A stretch of 62,983 nt of DNA from SZAS-103 sp038216155 (GCA_038216155.1 JBBQQH010000011.1:1-62983), one strand, 5' to 3'. Positions 9,307 to 18,283 are shown, counted from the first letter of the stretch. The notes: generated from the letters alone by a model not told the origin. Numbers and translations are program-made.

Positions 9307-10182
9307 TTACCCTGCGCAACCATCCGCATGCCAACACCAGTGCCATGGCTCGTAGGTGATCCCGTGTGGATTCTCGCGCGGATAACTGAGATGAAATCCG
9401 AAGCCGGCGGCGTATTGCTGCAGCCACGCAAAGGCGGGCGTGGACTCGAAACTCTCCTCGGCGGCCGCCTCGCCTGGCGCGCCGATGTCCAGCGCACAAC
9501 CGCCGTGGTGCTCGCTGTAGCCCGGCGCGGCGTTGACGTGCAGAATCTGCTCGATCGTCTGTCCGCGCGCCAGTTTGCGGTGGAAGATGCCGAGTTGGTA
9601 GGCGTGGCTGCGAAAACCCGAGATCGCTTCGATCACGATGCCATTCAGTCGAGCGACCTCGCGCATGCGCATCCATGCCTCGGCGGTGTCGCGATGCAAC
9701 CACAGAGGGCGGTTGTAGCGGTCGCATCCGGCGTACCGCAGCGCGGCTGGTTCGGCAACAAGTTCGAGTGCGTGACGCTGGCCGTAATCGGTGTCGACGC
9801 CAAGACGTTGAAGCCCCGCGCGCACTGCATCCAGCGGCAACGCGCTGGCGTGAGTGACTGCAGCAGGTCGCGCTCTTCGCAATGAAAAAGGTCGTGCGAT
9901 GGCCGCTGACGACGGGGCTTGCCAGCCGAGTCGCGCCAGCACAATCGGCAATTCGTACGCGTCACTGATTGAAACCGACTCGAGCGGATGTAGCCGCGCC
10001 TGCGCGCCGCGCTGGTCCAGCGCAGCAAGAAAGCGTCCATCGGCTTTGCGTCGCAGCAGCCAGTCGGCGTTGGCGAGCAGGCGCGCATCGGCGCTGCGAC
10101 GTGCGCGCAGCAATTGCGCAGGAATCGCATCGAGTTGCGGCGTGTTGATCAGCTGCAGCGAATGCAGTGGGGCAGGGCGCAT
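9307..10182 (-). CDS. VanY-type D-alanyl-D-alanine carboxypeptidase
   Basis: A zinc peptidase trimming the terminal D-Ala of peptidoglycan stem peptides. The C-terminal catalytic domain (about residues 130-285) has SGFRSHAYQ, the zinc-binding PGYSEHHGGCALDI (His and Asp ligands) and YEPWHWCW with the third His. The N-terminal 120 residues are a family-specific extension. No signal peptide is visible, which is odd for an enzyme acting in the periplasm. It starts 8 nt after the stop of the PH-like gene and is probably the last gene of that leftward transcript. Confidence 0.87.
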   Translation of the reverse strand: MRPAPLHSLQLINTPQLDAIPAQLLRARRSADARLLANADWLLRRKADGRFLAALDQRGAQARLHPLESVSISDAYELPIVLARLGWQAPSSAAIARPFSLRRARPAAVTHASALPLDAVRAGLQRLGVDTDYGQRHALELVAEPAALRYAGCDRYNRPLWLHRDTAEAWMRMREVARLNGIVIEAISGFRSHAYQLGIFHRKLARGQTIEQILHVNAAPGYSEHHGGCALDIGAPGEAAAEESFESTPAFAWLQQYAAGFGFHLSYPRENPHGITYEPWHWCWHADGCAG

Positions 10183-10190
10183 GGCCCAGC

Positions 10191-10784
10191 TTAGCGGGCT
10201 CGCGCGTCGCCGTCAGCGGTTTCGCGCAGTGCCTGCAGCAGGTCAAAGGGTTTTTCGACACTCAACGCGGTCGCACCGCCGTCGCGTTCGGGCAGGTACA
10301 GCACGCGGTTTTGCATCGTCAGCAGGCAAAACAGTTTGACCAGCTTGCGGCTGCGAAACCAGCCGGCACGCAGGCCGGGCAGCTCCATGCCATTGGTTTT
10401 CCGCAGCGGCGCCAGTTGTTTGTTCTCTTCCAGATTCAGCACCTGTGCGGCATCCAGATCCAGTGCAGAGACCTGCACTTTGCGTCGGTATAGCGTTGCG
10501 GTGATATCGAGTACGCCATTGGCCAGGGCCACGCGCCGACGCTCGCTCGCCCACAGCAGCAACGCCATCAGGCCCAGTCCGATCAGCAGTAGCGGAAGCG
10601 CAATCAGGGTGTTGACGTAGAGGCCAGACAACAAGCCCAGACTCGCCGGCTGATCGCGCATGAACACAAACAGTCCAATCGCGACCAAAATCTCAGGCAC
10701 GCCGACCAGCATCACGATCATCCAGCGCAGGTTGCCCGACGGTGGAGTCACGGCAAACGTGCGAGGGGCTGACGAGGTGACCAT
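10191..10784 (-). CDS. PH-like domain membrane protein, unknown function
   Basis: 197 residues with two N-terminal membrane helices (around residues 22-42 and 52-82, with GLFVFM and ALPLLLIGLGLMALLLW) and a soluble C-terminal half rich in beta strands, resembling bacterial PH-like (bPH) domains. Its ATG overlaps the stop of the upstream hydrolase in a TAATG arrangement, which argues for translational coupling. I do not recognise a specific family. Membrane location and co-expression with the hydrolase and the SPFH gene are the only useful hints. Confidence 0.7.
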   Translation of the reverse strand: MVTSSAPRTFAVTPPSGNLRWMIVMLVGVPEILVAIGLFVFMRDQPASLGLLSGLYVNTLIALPLLLIGLGLMALLLWASERRRVALANGVLDITATLYRRKVQVSALDLDAAQVLNLEENKQLAPLRKTNGMELPGLRAGWFRSRKLVKLFCLLTMQNRVLYLPERDGGATALSVEKPFDLLQALRETADGDARAR

Positions 10785-12121
10785 TACTTGTGCGCCTCAA
10801 TCCAGTCGGCGATGTCGGCAATCACTTTCGCATCGACGTGTCCCGGGGTCGCATATTCGGCCATCGAGCCCGGTCCTTTGCCGGCGACAAACAAATGATT
10901 GAGCGCGGGATAGTGATGGATTGTCGCGCGCTTGCTCGCGCCGAAAGCAGTCTGCCAGCGCGACCAATCCGGGGTGTTCACCTGAAAGTCGCGATCACCT
11001 TGCAGGATCAGCAGCGGCAGCGTTTCGGATTGCGCCTCGGCAACCGGATCGTAGTTGCGCAAATCACGCCAGTAGGCCGCAGGTAGGTTATTCATCATCA
11101 ACTGAGCCGCCGGCACCTCGCTGCCAAATGTCTTGATCGAATCGCCCATCGCCTTGATCTGCGCGAGCTGCACCTTTTCCTTGTCATCAATCGTGCCGTC
11201 GGCGTTGGCCAGATATGTGAATTGGTCGTACACGATGTCTTCCAGATGACGCGTCGGCGCCGCCATCAGGATCATGCCGTGCAGGACCGGCGCGCGTTGC
11301 GCGATGCGCGGTGCCATCATTGCGCCCTGGCTGTGGCCGATCAGATAGATGCGCTTTGGATCAATGTCAGCTTGCGCTTCCGCGAAGGTGATCGCGGCGA
11401 CGGCATCGTCGGTTGTTTCGTCATCGATGGTGTAGGCGCCGGCAAATTCCTCGGGATGCGCCTTGGTACGTTTGTCGTAGCGCAACGACGCGATGCCGCG
11501 GTCCGCGAGGCCTTCGGAGAGATCCAGGAATACGCGCGTGCCTCCGGCCGTTTCGTTGCGATCGTTCGGTCCGGAGCCATGCACCAAGACCACGGCAGGA
11601 AACGGGCCCTTGCCGCTGGGGAACAATAATGTGCCGGGCAAAGTGCTGCGACCCGTTAGTCCAAACGCCACTTCGCGCGATGACAGGTCATTGCGAGTGG
11701 TGGCGAGCGGCGGTGGAGCAGGGCGAACCAGAAAGCCGGCGACCTTGCCGTCAGCATCGGTTGCGATGCTTGCTTCCAGCGCGAATTGTTCATAGGTCAG
11801 CGGAATGTCGACCACCGTCATGCCATCGCTGGATTGAATTCGCGGCGTGCCGCGATGCTCGAACTTGCCGAACTGTTTCGGCAGCGACGTCCAAACGTCC
11901 TTGAGCTTGTCGGCGCTGACCGCCTGCGCCATTTTTGGCGTGAAGCGCGCATGCACGGCGTCGAAATGCCCTGCGTCCAGATCATCCAGCAACGCGGTGG
12001 CTGCGGTGATCGGATCGGATTTGCGCGCCGCGTTGATCGCGGGTTTGTCTGCCGCAATCGCTGTGCAAGTGAACATCACGCTTGCCAACGTGGCAGCAAG
12101 AATCATGGCTTTCATTTTCAT
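10784..12121 (-). CDS. Secreted DUF3887 - alpha/beta hydrolase protein
   Basis: A 445-residue exported serine hydrolase. The signal peptide MKMKAMILAATLASVMFTCTAIA ends near residue 23. Residues 35-130 look like a DUF3887 (NTF2-like) domain. The rest is an alpha/beta hydrolase with oxyanion segment VLVHGSGPNDRNE, nucleophile GHSQG, acid in LQGDRDFQV and catalytic His in ALNHLF. The frame is open upstream to 12484, but the signal peptide fixes ATG 12121. It follows the DUF4177 gene by 17 nt and couples to the next gene by TAATG. It is probably a periplasmic esterase or peptidase; the substrate is unknown. Confidence 0.87.
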   Translation of the reverse strand: MKMKAMILAATLASVMFTCTAIAADKPAINAARKSDPITAATALLDDLDAGHFDAVHARFTPKMAQAVSADKLKDVWTSLPKQFGKFEHRGTPRIQSSDGMTVVDIPLTYEQFALEASIATDADGKVAGFLVRPAPPPLATTRNDLSSREVAFGLTGRSTLPGTLLFPSGKGPFPAVVLVHGSGPNDRNETAGGTRVFLDLSEGLADRGIASLRYDKRTKAHPEEFAGAYTIDDETTDDAVAAITFAEAQADIDPKRIYLIGHSQGAMMAPRIAQRAPVLHGMILMAAPTRHLEDIVYDQFTYLANADGTIDDKEKVQLAQIKAMGDSIKTFGSEVPAAQLMMNNLPAAYWRDLRNYDPVAEAQSETLPLLILQGDRDFQVNTPDWSRWQTAFGASKRATIHHYPALNHLFVAGKGPGSMAEYATPGHVDAKVIADIADWIEAHK

Positions 12122-12138
12122 GGTCTCGATCGCAGTGG

Positions 12139-12324
12139 TTAGTTGGGACGCTTGAAAAACAGGCGCGCTGGCTTTGCCCACAAGGGATGGACGGCGTTCA
12201 CCAACTCCCAACCTTGCGTTACCATGCGATCGAGTTCGGTCTGGATGCTTTCGACAGTGACTTCGCTCTGGATGAAGTCGGGCTTGATTTCGATGACGCG
12301 ATAAGTGCAGCGTGACGGGTTCAT
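12139..12324 (-). CDS. DUF4177 domain protein
   Basis: A 61-residue protein made entirely of one DUF4177-like domain: TYRVIEIKPDF, then QTELDRMVTQGWELVNAV, the typical strand-helix arrangement with the QGWELV motif, ending in LFFKRPN. Function is unknown for the family. It sits between the Arc-like RHH gene (53 nt upstream) and the hydrolase (17 nt downstream), in the leftward run that begins with the SPFH gene. Confidence 0.75.
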   Translation of the reverse strand: MNPSRCTYRVIEIKPDFIQSEVTVESIQTELDRMVTQGWELVNAVHPLWAKPARLFFKRPN

Positions 12325-12377
12325 GGTTTTTCCTGAAAGATGACGGTGCAGTGGAGGAGGGGTGTCGCGTAGTTACA

Positions 12378-12554
12378 TCATTCCTGCGGTGGATCGCCTT
12401 CGGGCTTGCGAATGCGTTTGGCCTTGCGCAACGCCTCGCGAAGCAGGAATTCGATCTGCGCATTGAGCGAACGCAGGTCGTCATCCGCCCAGCGCTGCAC
12501 GGCTTGCAGCACCTCGGAATTGATCCGCAGCGGGTAGGCTTTCTTTTCGCTCAT
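12378..12554 (-). CDS. Arc-like ribbon-helix-helix DNA-binding protein
   Basis: A 58-residue gene below usual length cut-offs. The protein begins MSEKKAYPLRINSEVLQAV, with a beta strand containing YPLRI, then helix A (VLQAVQRWADDD), a turn with LRSLN and helix B (AQIEFLLREALRKAK). This is the Arc/MetJ ribbon-helix-helix pattern, so it should be a dimeric DNA-binding protein contacting DNA through the strand. It starts 10 nt after the SPFH stop, so it is co-transcribed with it. The tandem TGATATCA boxes upstream of SPFH are the natural candidate operator. Confidence 0.85.
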   Translation of the reverse strand: MSEKKAYPLRINSEVLQAVQRWADDDLRSLNAQIEFLLREALRKAKRIRKPEGDPPQE

Positions 12555-12564
12555 GTCGCGGCAG

Positions 12565-13431
12565 TCAGTAAACCGAGCCGGTGTTGACGACCGGTTGCGT
12601 GCCGCGCTCGGAGCACAGCACCACCAGCAGGTTGCTGACCATTTGCGCGCGACGCTCTTCGTCGAGATCGATCACGCCCTTTTCCTTGAGCTGCTCGAGC
12701 GCCATCTCGACCATGCTGACCGCGCCGAACACGATTCGCGTGCGCGCCGCCACCACCGCATTGGCCTGTTGGCGTTGCAGCATGGCGCCGGCGATTTCCG
12801 GTGCGTAAGCCAGATGGCTGATGCGCGCGTCGACGACGTTGACGCCGGCGGTCGAGAGGCGTTCCTCCAGTTGTTCTTTCAGGTGCTGCGAAATCTCGAC
12901 CGGATTGCTACGCAGCGAAACGATCGTCGGATCTTCGTGCTGGTCGTAGGGATAGCTGGTGGCCATCGCCCGCAGCGCCGATTCGGACTGGATGTGCACG
13001 AAGCTTTCGTAGTCATCGACGTTGTAGACGGCCTCGGCCGAATCCACCACTTGCCAGACGATCACCGCCGCAATCTCGATCGGGCTGCCCTCAAGCTCGT
13101 TGACTTTTAGCTTGCTGCTTTCGAAGTTGCGCACGCGCAGGCTGATCTTGCGGGCCGAGTAGAACGGATTGGTGAAGCGCAGCCCTGGTTCGCGTGCGGT
13201 GCCGACGTATTTGCCAAACAGGCTGAGCACGGCGGCTTGGTTGGGCTCGAGGTTGAAGAAACCCTTGAAGCCGACCAGCAGCGCGATTGCTGCAAGGATG
13301 CCAACCACTCCAAGAATCGCGTTCTGGATGATGCCGGCGTACACGCACAGGCCGAAGGAGGCGATCAGCAAGGCCAGCATCAGCAGCAGGGTTGGGATAC
13401 CAGCCGCGGTGGAAACGTTTTGTTCTTTCAT
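12565..13431 (-). CDS. SPFH/band-7 (stomatin-prohibitin) membrane protein
   Basis: A 288-residue membrane scaffold protein. Two hydrophobic segments near the N-terminus (PTLLLMLALLIASFGLCVY and AILGVVGILAAIALLVGF) precede an SPFH domain: EPNQAAVLSLFGKYVGTARE, PGLRFTNPF, then VNELEGSPIEIAAVIVWQV and EISQHLKEQLEERLSTAGV. The C-terminal helix region (QANAVVAARTRIVFGAVSMVEMAL) is the usual oligomerisation part. ATG 13431 has CGGAG about 8 nt upstream. It heads the leftward run containing the RHH regulator. The likely role is organising membrane microdomains or protease access; the precise partner is unknown. Confidence 0.9.
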   Translation of the reverse strand: MKEQNVSTAAGIPTLLLMLALLIASFGLCVYAGIIQNAILGVVGILAAIALLVGFKGFFNLEPNQAAVLSLFGKYVGTAREPGLRFTNPFYSARKISLRVRNFESSKLKVNELEGSPIEIAAVIVWQVVDSAEAVYNVDDYESFVHIQSESALRAMATSYPYDQHEDPTIVSLRSNPVEISQHLKEQLEERLSTAGVNVVDARISHLAYAPEIAGAMLQRQQANAVVAARTRIVFGAVSMVEMALEQLKEKGVIDLDEERRAQMVSNLLVVLCSERGTQPVVNTGSVY

Positions 13432-13472
13432 GGAAGTGCTCCGGTAAGTGCATAGCGTCAATGTCGATGCAA

Positions 13473-13491
13473 TGATATCAAAGTGATATCA
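13473..13491 (-). promoter_or_regulatory. Tandem palindromic TGATATCA boxes (candidate RHH operator)
   Basis: Two copies of TGATATCA at 13473-13480 and 13484-13491 begin exactly 11 bp apart, one helical turn. Each octamer is its own reverse complement, so each can hold a symmetric dimer, and two dimers would sit on the same DNA face. They lie about 42-60 nt upstream of the SPFH ATG. This layout is what Arc/MetJ-type regulators use, and such a gene is second in the transcript. I found no other TGATATCA in the window. The identity of the binding protein is inference. Confidence 0.7.
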
Positions 13492-13545
13492 AAATGCAAT
13501 GGGCCAGACACAACTATCCGAAGGCGAAACAGAACCGCCGGAAAT

Positions 13546-14451
13546 TCAGGGAGTTGCCGGAACCGCGACGCGCACGATCGGCGCCGGCAGGTGCTCGCCG
13601 CTGACATACAGCGCATCCCCGGCAGGCGTGAAGCCGATCGCTTCAGCCTGCGGCAGCCAGCCGTAGGACAGTTGCTGCGGCGTGCGCGTCAGCGTCTGCG
13701 CCCAGCTTTCATCGCCGTGTCGCCGATACAGATAGGCGCGCCGATAGTCCATCAGCGCGAACAGCCGACCATCGCTGCTGATGTCGGCCCCGGTGATGAA
13801 CGACAGGTAGCGACCATAGCCAGGACTGTCTTCGAGTTCTTCGGGCGTCGCCGCCGGCACGCCGGCGACGGTGCCGATCAACTCGGCAGTCAGCACACCC
13901 GCGCCTGCGGGATGCAACGGCAGCCGAAACAATTGCGGCGGCAACCGCTTCTTGGTTACCAGCAAAATTTCCGCACGACGCACATCGATCGCCAACGCCT
14001 CGCAATCGCGCGGCCCGTCCGGCCAGCGAAATTCGATGCTCCACGCGAGCGGCACACTGCTGTTGCGCAGTTGCGCGGGCTCTTCGATCGCATACAGATG
14101 CAAGGTCTTGCGGATGCCGCCGTTGTCGCCGGTGTCGGACAGCACCAGATAGTGGTGACCGCCTTCATCGTAAGCCGCGATGTCTTCCCAATCGACGTTA
14201 GATGCGCCCTGGATTTTGACCGTCGCCAACAAGGCGCCGGTGCTGCGCACCGCCTGGATCACGGCAGGATTGTGACTGTCGTTTTCCATCCACAGCACGC
14301 CCGAATGCGTGCGCGAAACCGCTATTCCACTAATCTCGGACAATGCCGGGTCGGCGACCACACCGGCGTAACCGAAGCCGCCAAACTGCGCCGATGCGCC
14401 TGGTAGCGCGAGACAACACAGTAAAAAAAACGGGATGGCAAATAGACGCAT
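13546..14451 (-). CDS. Secreted beta-propeller-like protein, unknown function
   Basis: 301 residues starting with the signal peptide MRLFAIPFFLLCCLALPGASA. The rest alternates strand-rich repeats: SEISGIAVSRTHSGVLWMEN, NVDWEDIAAYDEGGHHYLVL, RDCEALAIDVRRAEILLVTK and FITGADISSDGRLFALMDY. This is the blade pattern seen in SdiA-regulated (YjiK-like) and NHL-type propellers. The frame is open upstream to 14619, but the signal peptide supports ATG 14451. No catalytic motif is recognisable. It follows a phosphatase gene in the same direction, 168 nt away. Confidence 0.75.
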   Translation of the reverse strand: MRLFAIPFFLLCCLALPGASAQFGGFGYAGVVADPALSEISGIAVSRTHSGVLWMENDSHNPAVIQAVRSTGALLATVKIQGASNVDWEDIAAYDEGGHHYLVLSDTGDNGGIRKTLHLYAIEEPAQLRNSSVPLAWSIEFRWPDGPRDCEALAIDVRRAEILLVTKKRLPPQLFRLPLHPAGAGVLTAELIGTVAGVPAATPEELEDSPGYGRYLSFITGADISSDGRLFALMDYRRAYLYRRHGDESWAQTLTRTPQQLSYGWLPQAEAIGFTPAGDALYVSGEHLPAPIVRVAVPATP

Positions 14452-14619
14452 GCTGGAGTTGGCAGCGGCAGGGGAAGCCATACAGTGCCACGGCAGATGT
14501 CGACTTGACCATGACTGACTGCGGAGATCTAGCGTGCGAGCGGTCACGTTGTATGGCTGACCAAGTCGAACGCGCTCTTCAACAGCAAAATATTTTTTCG
14601 ACGACTGACTCCAAGACAT

Positions 14620-16287
14620 TCAGACTTTAGGTTTGTCCAGTCGATACTCGAACACCGTTTCAAGGCGCGGCTGCGTCGCGTCGCCGGGGACGCTCTTCTC
14701 GAAGCGGATCGACGCTTGGGGTCCTTTGAAGAAGAGAATGGCGACCTGGTTGTCGAACCAGGGCTCGTCGTGGCACAGGCCCCAGCGCACGTCGGGTCGC
14801 CCGACGCCGGCCAGACGCGCGATCGCCCGCATCAGTACTCGTCCCCAACTTGACCAGCCCGCGCGCATGATCCGACGGTCACGTGCGCCCAGTGGGTTGC
14901 GTAGCGGAGAGCAAACGGCTTGGTGAACCGCGCTGTGGATTTCCGCCTGCTGAAACTTGGCCTTGGCCAGGTACACGTGGTGGACATCACCGGACAATAT
15001 GGTGAGTGTGCCGGGCGCTTTGCCATGTTCGCCGGTGGAGACACGGCGGATGAGATCAACGATGCGCTTGAATGAGGAGCCGAACGCGCTCCAGTGCTCA
15101 AGGTCCAGCCAACGGCGGAGGCGCTCGCCCTGCTTTGCACACCAGCCGCCCCACGCGCCGGCGCAGACGGCCTCGTTCCAAGCCTCAAGGTCGTGGATGC
15201 CATGGCCAAGCAGCACCGGCAACGACGTGCCCAGCATCAGGTGCGCAAACTCGCCGCGCATGTGCGCCTCGACCCACTGCCATTCCTTCTCGTCGAGCAT
15301 GTCGCGACGGCCCTCACTGACCACCCGTCCGGCCCGCGAATCCACCACCACGAGCCGGCTGTCGCCAAAATCGCGATAGAAGCTCCAGCGATAGCTTTCC
15401 GGCTCGCGGTCCGCGCGCTGCGCGAACTCACGCAGGTGCCGCGCAAATTGTTCAGGCGCCTCACCGCTTCGAACCCGCTCGAACAATTCGTCCTCCTGCA
15501 GTTCGCGAGGTGACAGGTTGCCGACGTGCTGATAGATCCAGTACGACATGAAGCCGCCAACGATGCGCTCGTGCCACCACGGCTTTTCGCGCATCTCCTT
15601 GACCCAAGATTCGGAGATGTTCCAGTCATCGTGAACATCGTGGTCGTCGAAGATCATTACGCTGGGTAAGGTGGACAGCAACCAGCGAATCTCCGCCTGA
15701 CCCCAGGAATCGCGATACAGCCGCGTGTATTCCTCGAAATTCGCCAGCTCCTCGCCCGGCGGCTGGCTGGTGTCGCGCTTGGTGCGGATCCAGTCGAGCA
15801 CCGGCGGCGACACCTCGTCCGCATAGATCTGGTCGCCGATCATCAGCAGCGCGTGTGGCCACTCCTGCGGCGACTGCTCGCGCATGCGCACTGCCAGTGC
15901 GCGCAAGGCATCAATCTCGAACCCGCGCTCCTCGTCTTCCGCATGGGTCAGCGTATACGGCGGCTCGTGCGGCATCGATACACGGCACGAGCCGAACGCG
16001 ACCCGCAGCGTCGCGTCCTTGTCGAAGGTCTGGATAACGCACGGTGGAAACGTAGAATCAGGCTTGGGCCAGACGCATTCGCCGTCGATCTGCACCGTAT
16101 AAGGATGACGCGTGGCGGGCGTTAGATCCGTCATGTACACCAGCGCGAAATGGTGGCCCTCGACCTCAAAAGTCGGCGCGACGTGCCCCAGCACTTCCAC
16201 TTCGCAGGCGCTGTCGACCTCGACCCAGACGGTGGCTTCGGTATCGCCCACATACCGCAGCATGGGGCCAAGAATCAGGGCAGGCAT
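14620..16287 (-). CDS. PhoD-like alkaline phosphatase / phosphodiesterase
   Basis: A 555-residue metallophosphatase of the alkaline phosphatase D family. An N-terminal Fn3-like domain (about residues 1-90, with TEATVWVEV and GHHFALVYMTDLTPAT) precedes the catalytic core. Metal-binding motifs are AFGSCR, MIGDQIYADE, FDDHDVHDDWN and LSGDVHHVYLA. There is no twin-arginine or Sec signal peptide, unlike secreted PhoD, so this resembles the cytosolic PhoD-like subgroup. The native substrate is unknown. Confidence 0.88.
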   Translation of the reverse strand: MPALILGPMLRYVGDTEATVWVEVDSACEVEVLGHVAPTFEVEGHHFALVYMTDLTPATRHPYTVQIDGECVWPKPDSTFPPCVIQTFDKDATLRVAFGSCRVSMPHEPPYTLTHAEDEERGFEIDALRALAVRMREQSPQEWPHALLMIGDQIYADEVSPPVLDWIRTKRDTSQPPGEELANFEEYTRLYRDSWGQAEIRWLLSTLPSVMIFDDHDVHDDWNISESWVKEMREKPWWHERIVGGFMSYWIYQHVGNLSPRELQEDELFERVRSGEAPEQFARHLREFAQRADREPESYRWSFYRDFGDSRLVVVDSRAGRVVSEGRRDMLDEKEWQWVEAHMRGEFAHLMLGTSLPVLLGHGIHDLEAWNEAVCAGAWGGWCAKQGERLRRWLDLEHWSAFGSSFKRIVDLIRRVSTGEHGKAPGTLTILSGDVHHVYLAKAKFQQAEIHSAVHQAVCSPLRNPLGARDRRIMRAGWSSWGRVLMRAIARLAGVGRPDVRWGLCHDEPWFDNQVAILFFKGPQASIRFEKSVPGDATQPRLETVFEYRLDKPKV

Positions 16288-16546
16288 CGGATGGCTGGCA
16301 TAAGCAGTGAGTTGGTGGATGCCATCAGGTCATGCCTCAGAACAGGGAAGACTCAGTGAGTAGCGGGGATGCCGTGATTTCGCGGTTGCGAGCCAGCGAG
16401 GTCTAGCTTCGCAGCATCCGGTTTTTGGTTCATCAACCCCAGCACCTTGCTGCCGCATTTCTAAGCTGTCAACGATGTATGCACTCGAGCCGCGACGGCA
16501 AGCGCTTGGATACAATGCACGATCGCTTTGCAGTTAGCCGCGCCTC

Positions 16547-17755
16547 ATGACCGACCCCGTATTTACTTTCGGCACTCCGCTCACCAGCGGGGCGCTGCGC
16601 GTGCTGTTGCTGGGCTCGGGTGAATTGGGCAAGGAAGTGGCGATCGAGTTGCAGCGTTTTGGTGTGGAAGTAATCGCGGCAGATCGCTACGCCAACGCGC
16701 CGGCGATGCAGGTCGCGCATCGCAGCCATGTGCTGGACATGCTTGATCCGGTGGCATTGCGTGCGCTGATCGAGGCCGAGAAGCCCGATCTGGTAGTGCC
16801 GGAAATCGAGGCGATCCACACCAGCACCCTGCTCGAACTCGAAGCGCAAGGACAACGTGTGGTGCCGACTGCACGCGCGGCGTGGTTGACGATGGATCGC
16901 GAAGGGATTCGACGTTTAGCTGCAGAAACACTGAACCTGCCGACCTCGCCTTACCGCTTCGTCGACACCCACGCCGACTATCGCGACGCGGTGGCAGCGA
17001 TCGGTCTGCCCTGCGTGGTTAAGCCAGTGATGTCCTCGTCAGGACACGGCCAGAGTTGCGTGCGCAGCGACAACGAGGTCGACGCAGCGTGGGATGTTGC
17101 GCAACGCGACGGGCGCACCGGCAAGGGCCGCGCGATCGTCGAGGGCTTCATCGACTTCGATTACGAAATCACCCTGCTGACAATTCGCCACCGCGACGGC
17201 ACCAGCTTCTGCGCGCCGATCGGCCATTTGCAACGCGACGGCGACTATCGCGAGAGCTGGCAACCGCAGCCGATGTCAGCGCTCGCGCGGCAACGCGCAA
17301 TGGAGATCGCGCGAGAAGTCACCGGCAATCTTGGTGGCTGGGGCGTGTTCGGCGTGGAGCTATTCGTCAAGGGCGACGATGTCTGGTTTTCCGAAGTCTC
17401 GCCGCGCCCGCACGACACCGGGCTGGTGACCTTGATCTCGCAGGAATTGAGCGAATTCGCGCTGCATGCGCGCGCCATTCTCGGATTGCCGATCCACGCA
17501 GATGCCGATGGCTGGGTCGTACATGGCGCGGCGTCGGCGTCCTGCGCCGTCCTGGCGCACGGGCAGGGAGTGCCGGTGTTCCGGAATGTTGCTGAGGCGC
17601 TGGCGCAACCCGACACCGCGGTGCGCCTGTTCGGCAAACCGCGCGTCGATGGCCATCGCCGGGTGGCGGTCACGCTGGCGCGTGGGACTTCGATCGAGGA
17701 TGCGCGCGACAAGGCACGCGATGCAGCGGCACAATTGCGCGTCGAACTGGAATGA
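16547..17755 (+). CDS. purT: Formate-dependent GAR formyltransferase
   Basis: PurT makes N-formyl-GAR from formate, ATP and glycinamide ribonucleotide, the folate-independent third step of purine synthesis. The protein is 402 residues, close to the usual 390-400. It has LLLGSGELGKEVAIELQRFG at the N-terminus, the ATP-grasp domain with PCVVKPVMSSSGHGQS, and VFGVELFVKGDDVWFSEVSP with the metal-binding Glu, followed by RPHDTGLVT. A palindrome CAAGCGCTTG (16499-16508) lies about 40 nt upstream. It could be regulatory, but does not look like a full PurR box. Confidence 0.96.
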   Translation: MTDPVFTFGTPLTSGALRVLLLGSGELGKEVAIELQRFGVEVIAADRYANAPAMQVAHRSHVLDMLDPVALRALIEAEKPDLVVPEIEAIHTSTLLELEAQGQRVVPTARAAWLTMDREGIRRLAAETLNLPTSPYRFVDTHADYRDAVAAIGLPCVVKPVMSSSGHGQSCVRSDNEVDAAWDVAQRDGRTGKGRAIVEGFIDFDYEITLLTIRHRDGTSFCAPIGHLQRDGDYRESWQPQPMSALARQRAMEIAREVTGNLGGWGVFGVELFVKGDDVWFSEVSPRPHDTGLVTLISQELSEFALHARAILGLPIHADADGWVVHGAASASCAVLAHGQGVPVFRNVAEALAQPDTAVRLFGKPRVDGHRRVAVTLARGTSIEDARDKARDAAAQLRVELE

Positions 17756-17905
17756 TCCGACGGTATCGATCGATCGGACAGTCAACAACGACCTTGTTAA
17801 GTGCCCGACTACGCGAACCGGACTGCATCTAACTTGATAACGACAACTCGTCGATTCGCCGGGTTTGCGCCACAATCCTTCGACCAACGCTGTGAGCGCG
17901 AGACC

Positions 17906-18277
17906 ATGACAGACATCACCTCCTACGCCGTCTTCATCCATCCAGGCGCGCTCGAAGCGCTGGGCGACGCGATCAAGCCCTACCTCAGCGACGGCCCGCA
18001 AGGCGTGCACTTGGCCTGTCGCGAGGTCGACAGCAGTGGTGGGTTTTTCGAAGTAGCGCTGGATACGCAGAATGATGCCGGGGAGATGGTCGCCGTGGAG
18101 TTGATGATTCCGGCATCGATGATCCGGCTGGTGGTCTCTCTGCACAGCGAAAGCGATTTCGGTTTTCGTGGCGCTCTACGCACGACGCGATCATTCAGGG
18201 CGAAGCCGCCTGATTTGGCGTCTGCAGGCGTGGTCGCCTCGGCCAACGACAGTGTTGACCCGTCGCCGCCAAAGTGA
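17906..18277 (+). CDS. Hypothetical protein
   Basis: 123 residues, soluble and not recognised. It begins MTDITSYAVFIHPGALEALG and contains GGFFEVALDTQNDAGEMVAVELMIPASMIRLVVS, a strand-rich core, followed by a disordered proline-rich tail. ATG 17906 is chosen; an open frame from 17801 adds non-conserved sequence. It is convergent with bpt, 6 nt between stops. Codon use resembles the neighbours, so it is likely a real gene. Confidence 0.6.
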   Translation: MTDITSYAVFIHPGALEALGDAIKPYLSDGPQGVHLACREVDSSGGFFEVALDTQNDAGEMVAVELMIPASMIRLVVSLHSESDFGFRGALRTTRSFRAKPPDLASAGVVASANDSVDPSPPK

Positions 18278-18283
18278 TCGCGG

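Noticed and set aside
16499..16508. CAAGCGCTTG palindrome as a PurR operator of purT
   Set aside because: It matches only the central part of the PurR consensus and lacks the flanking ACG/CGT arms; too short to claim.
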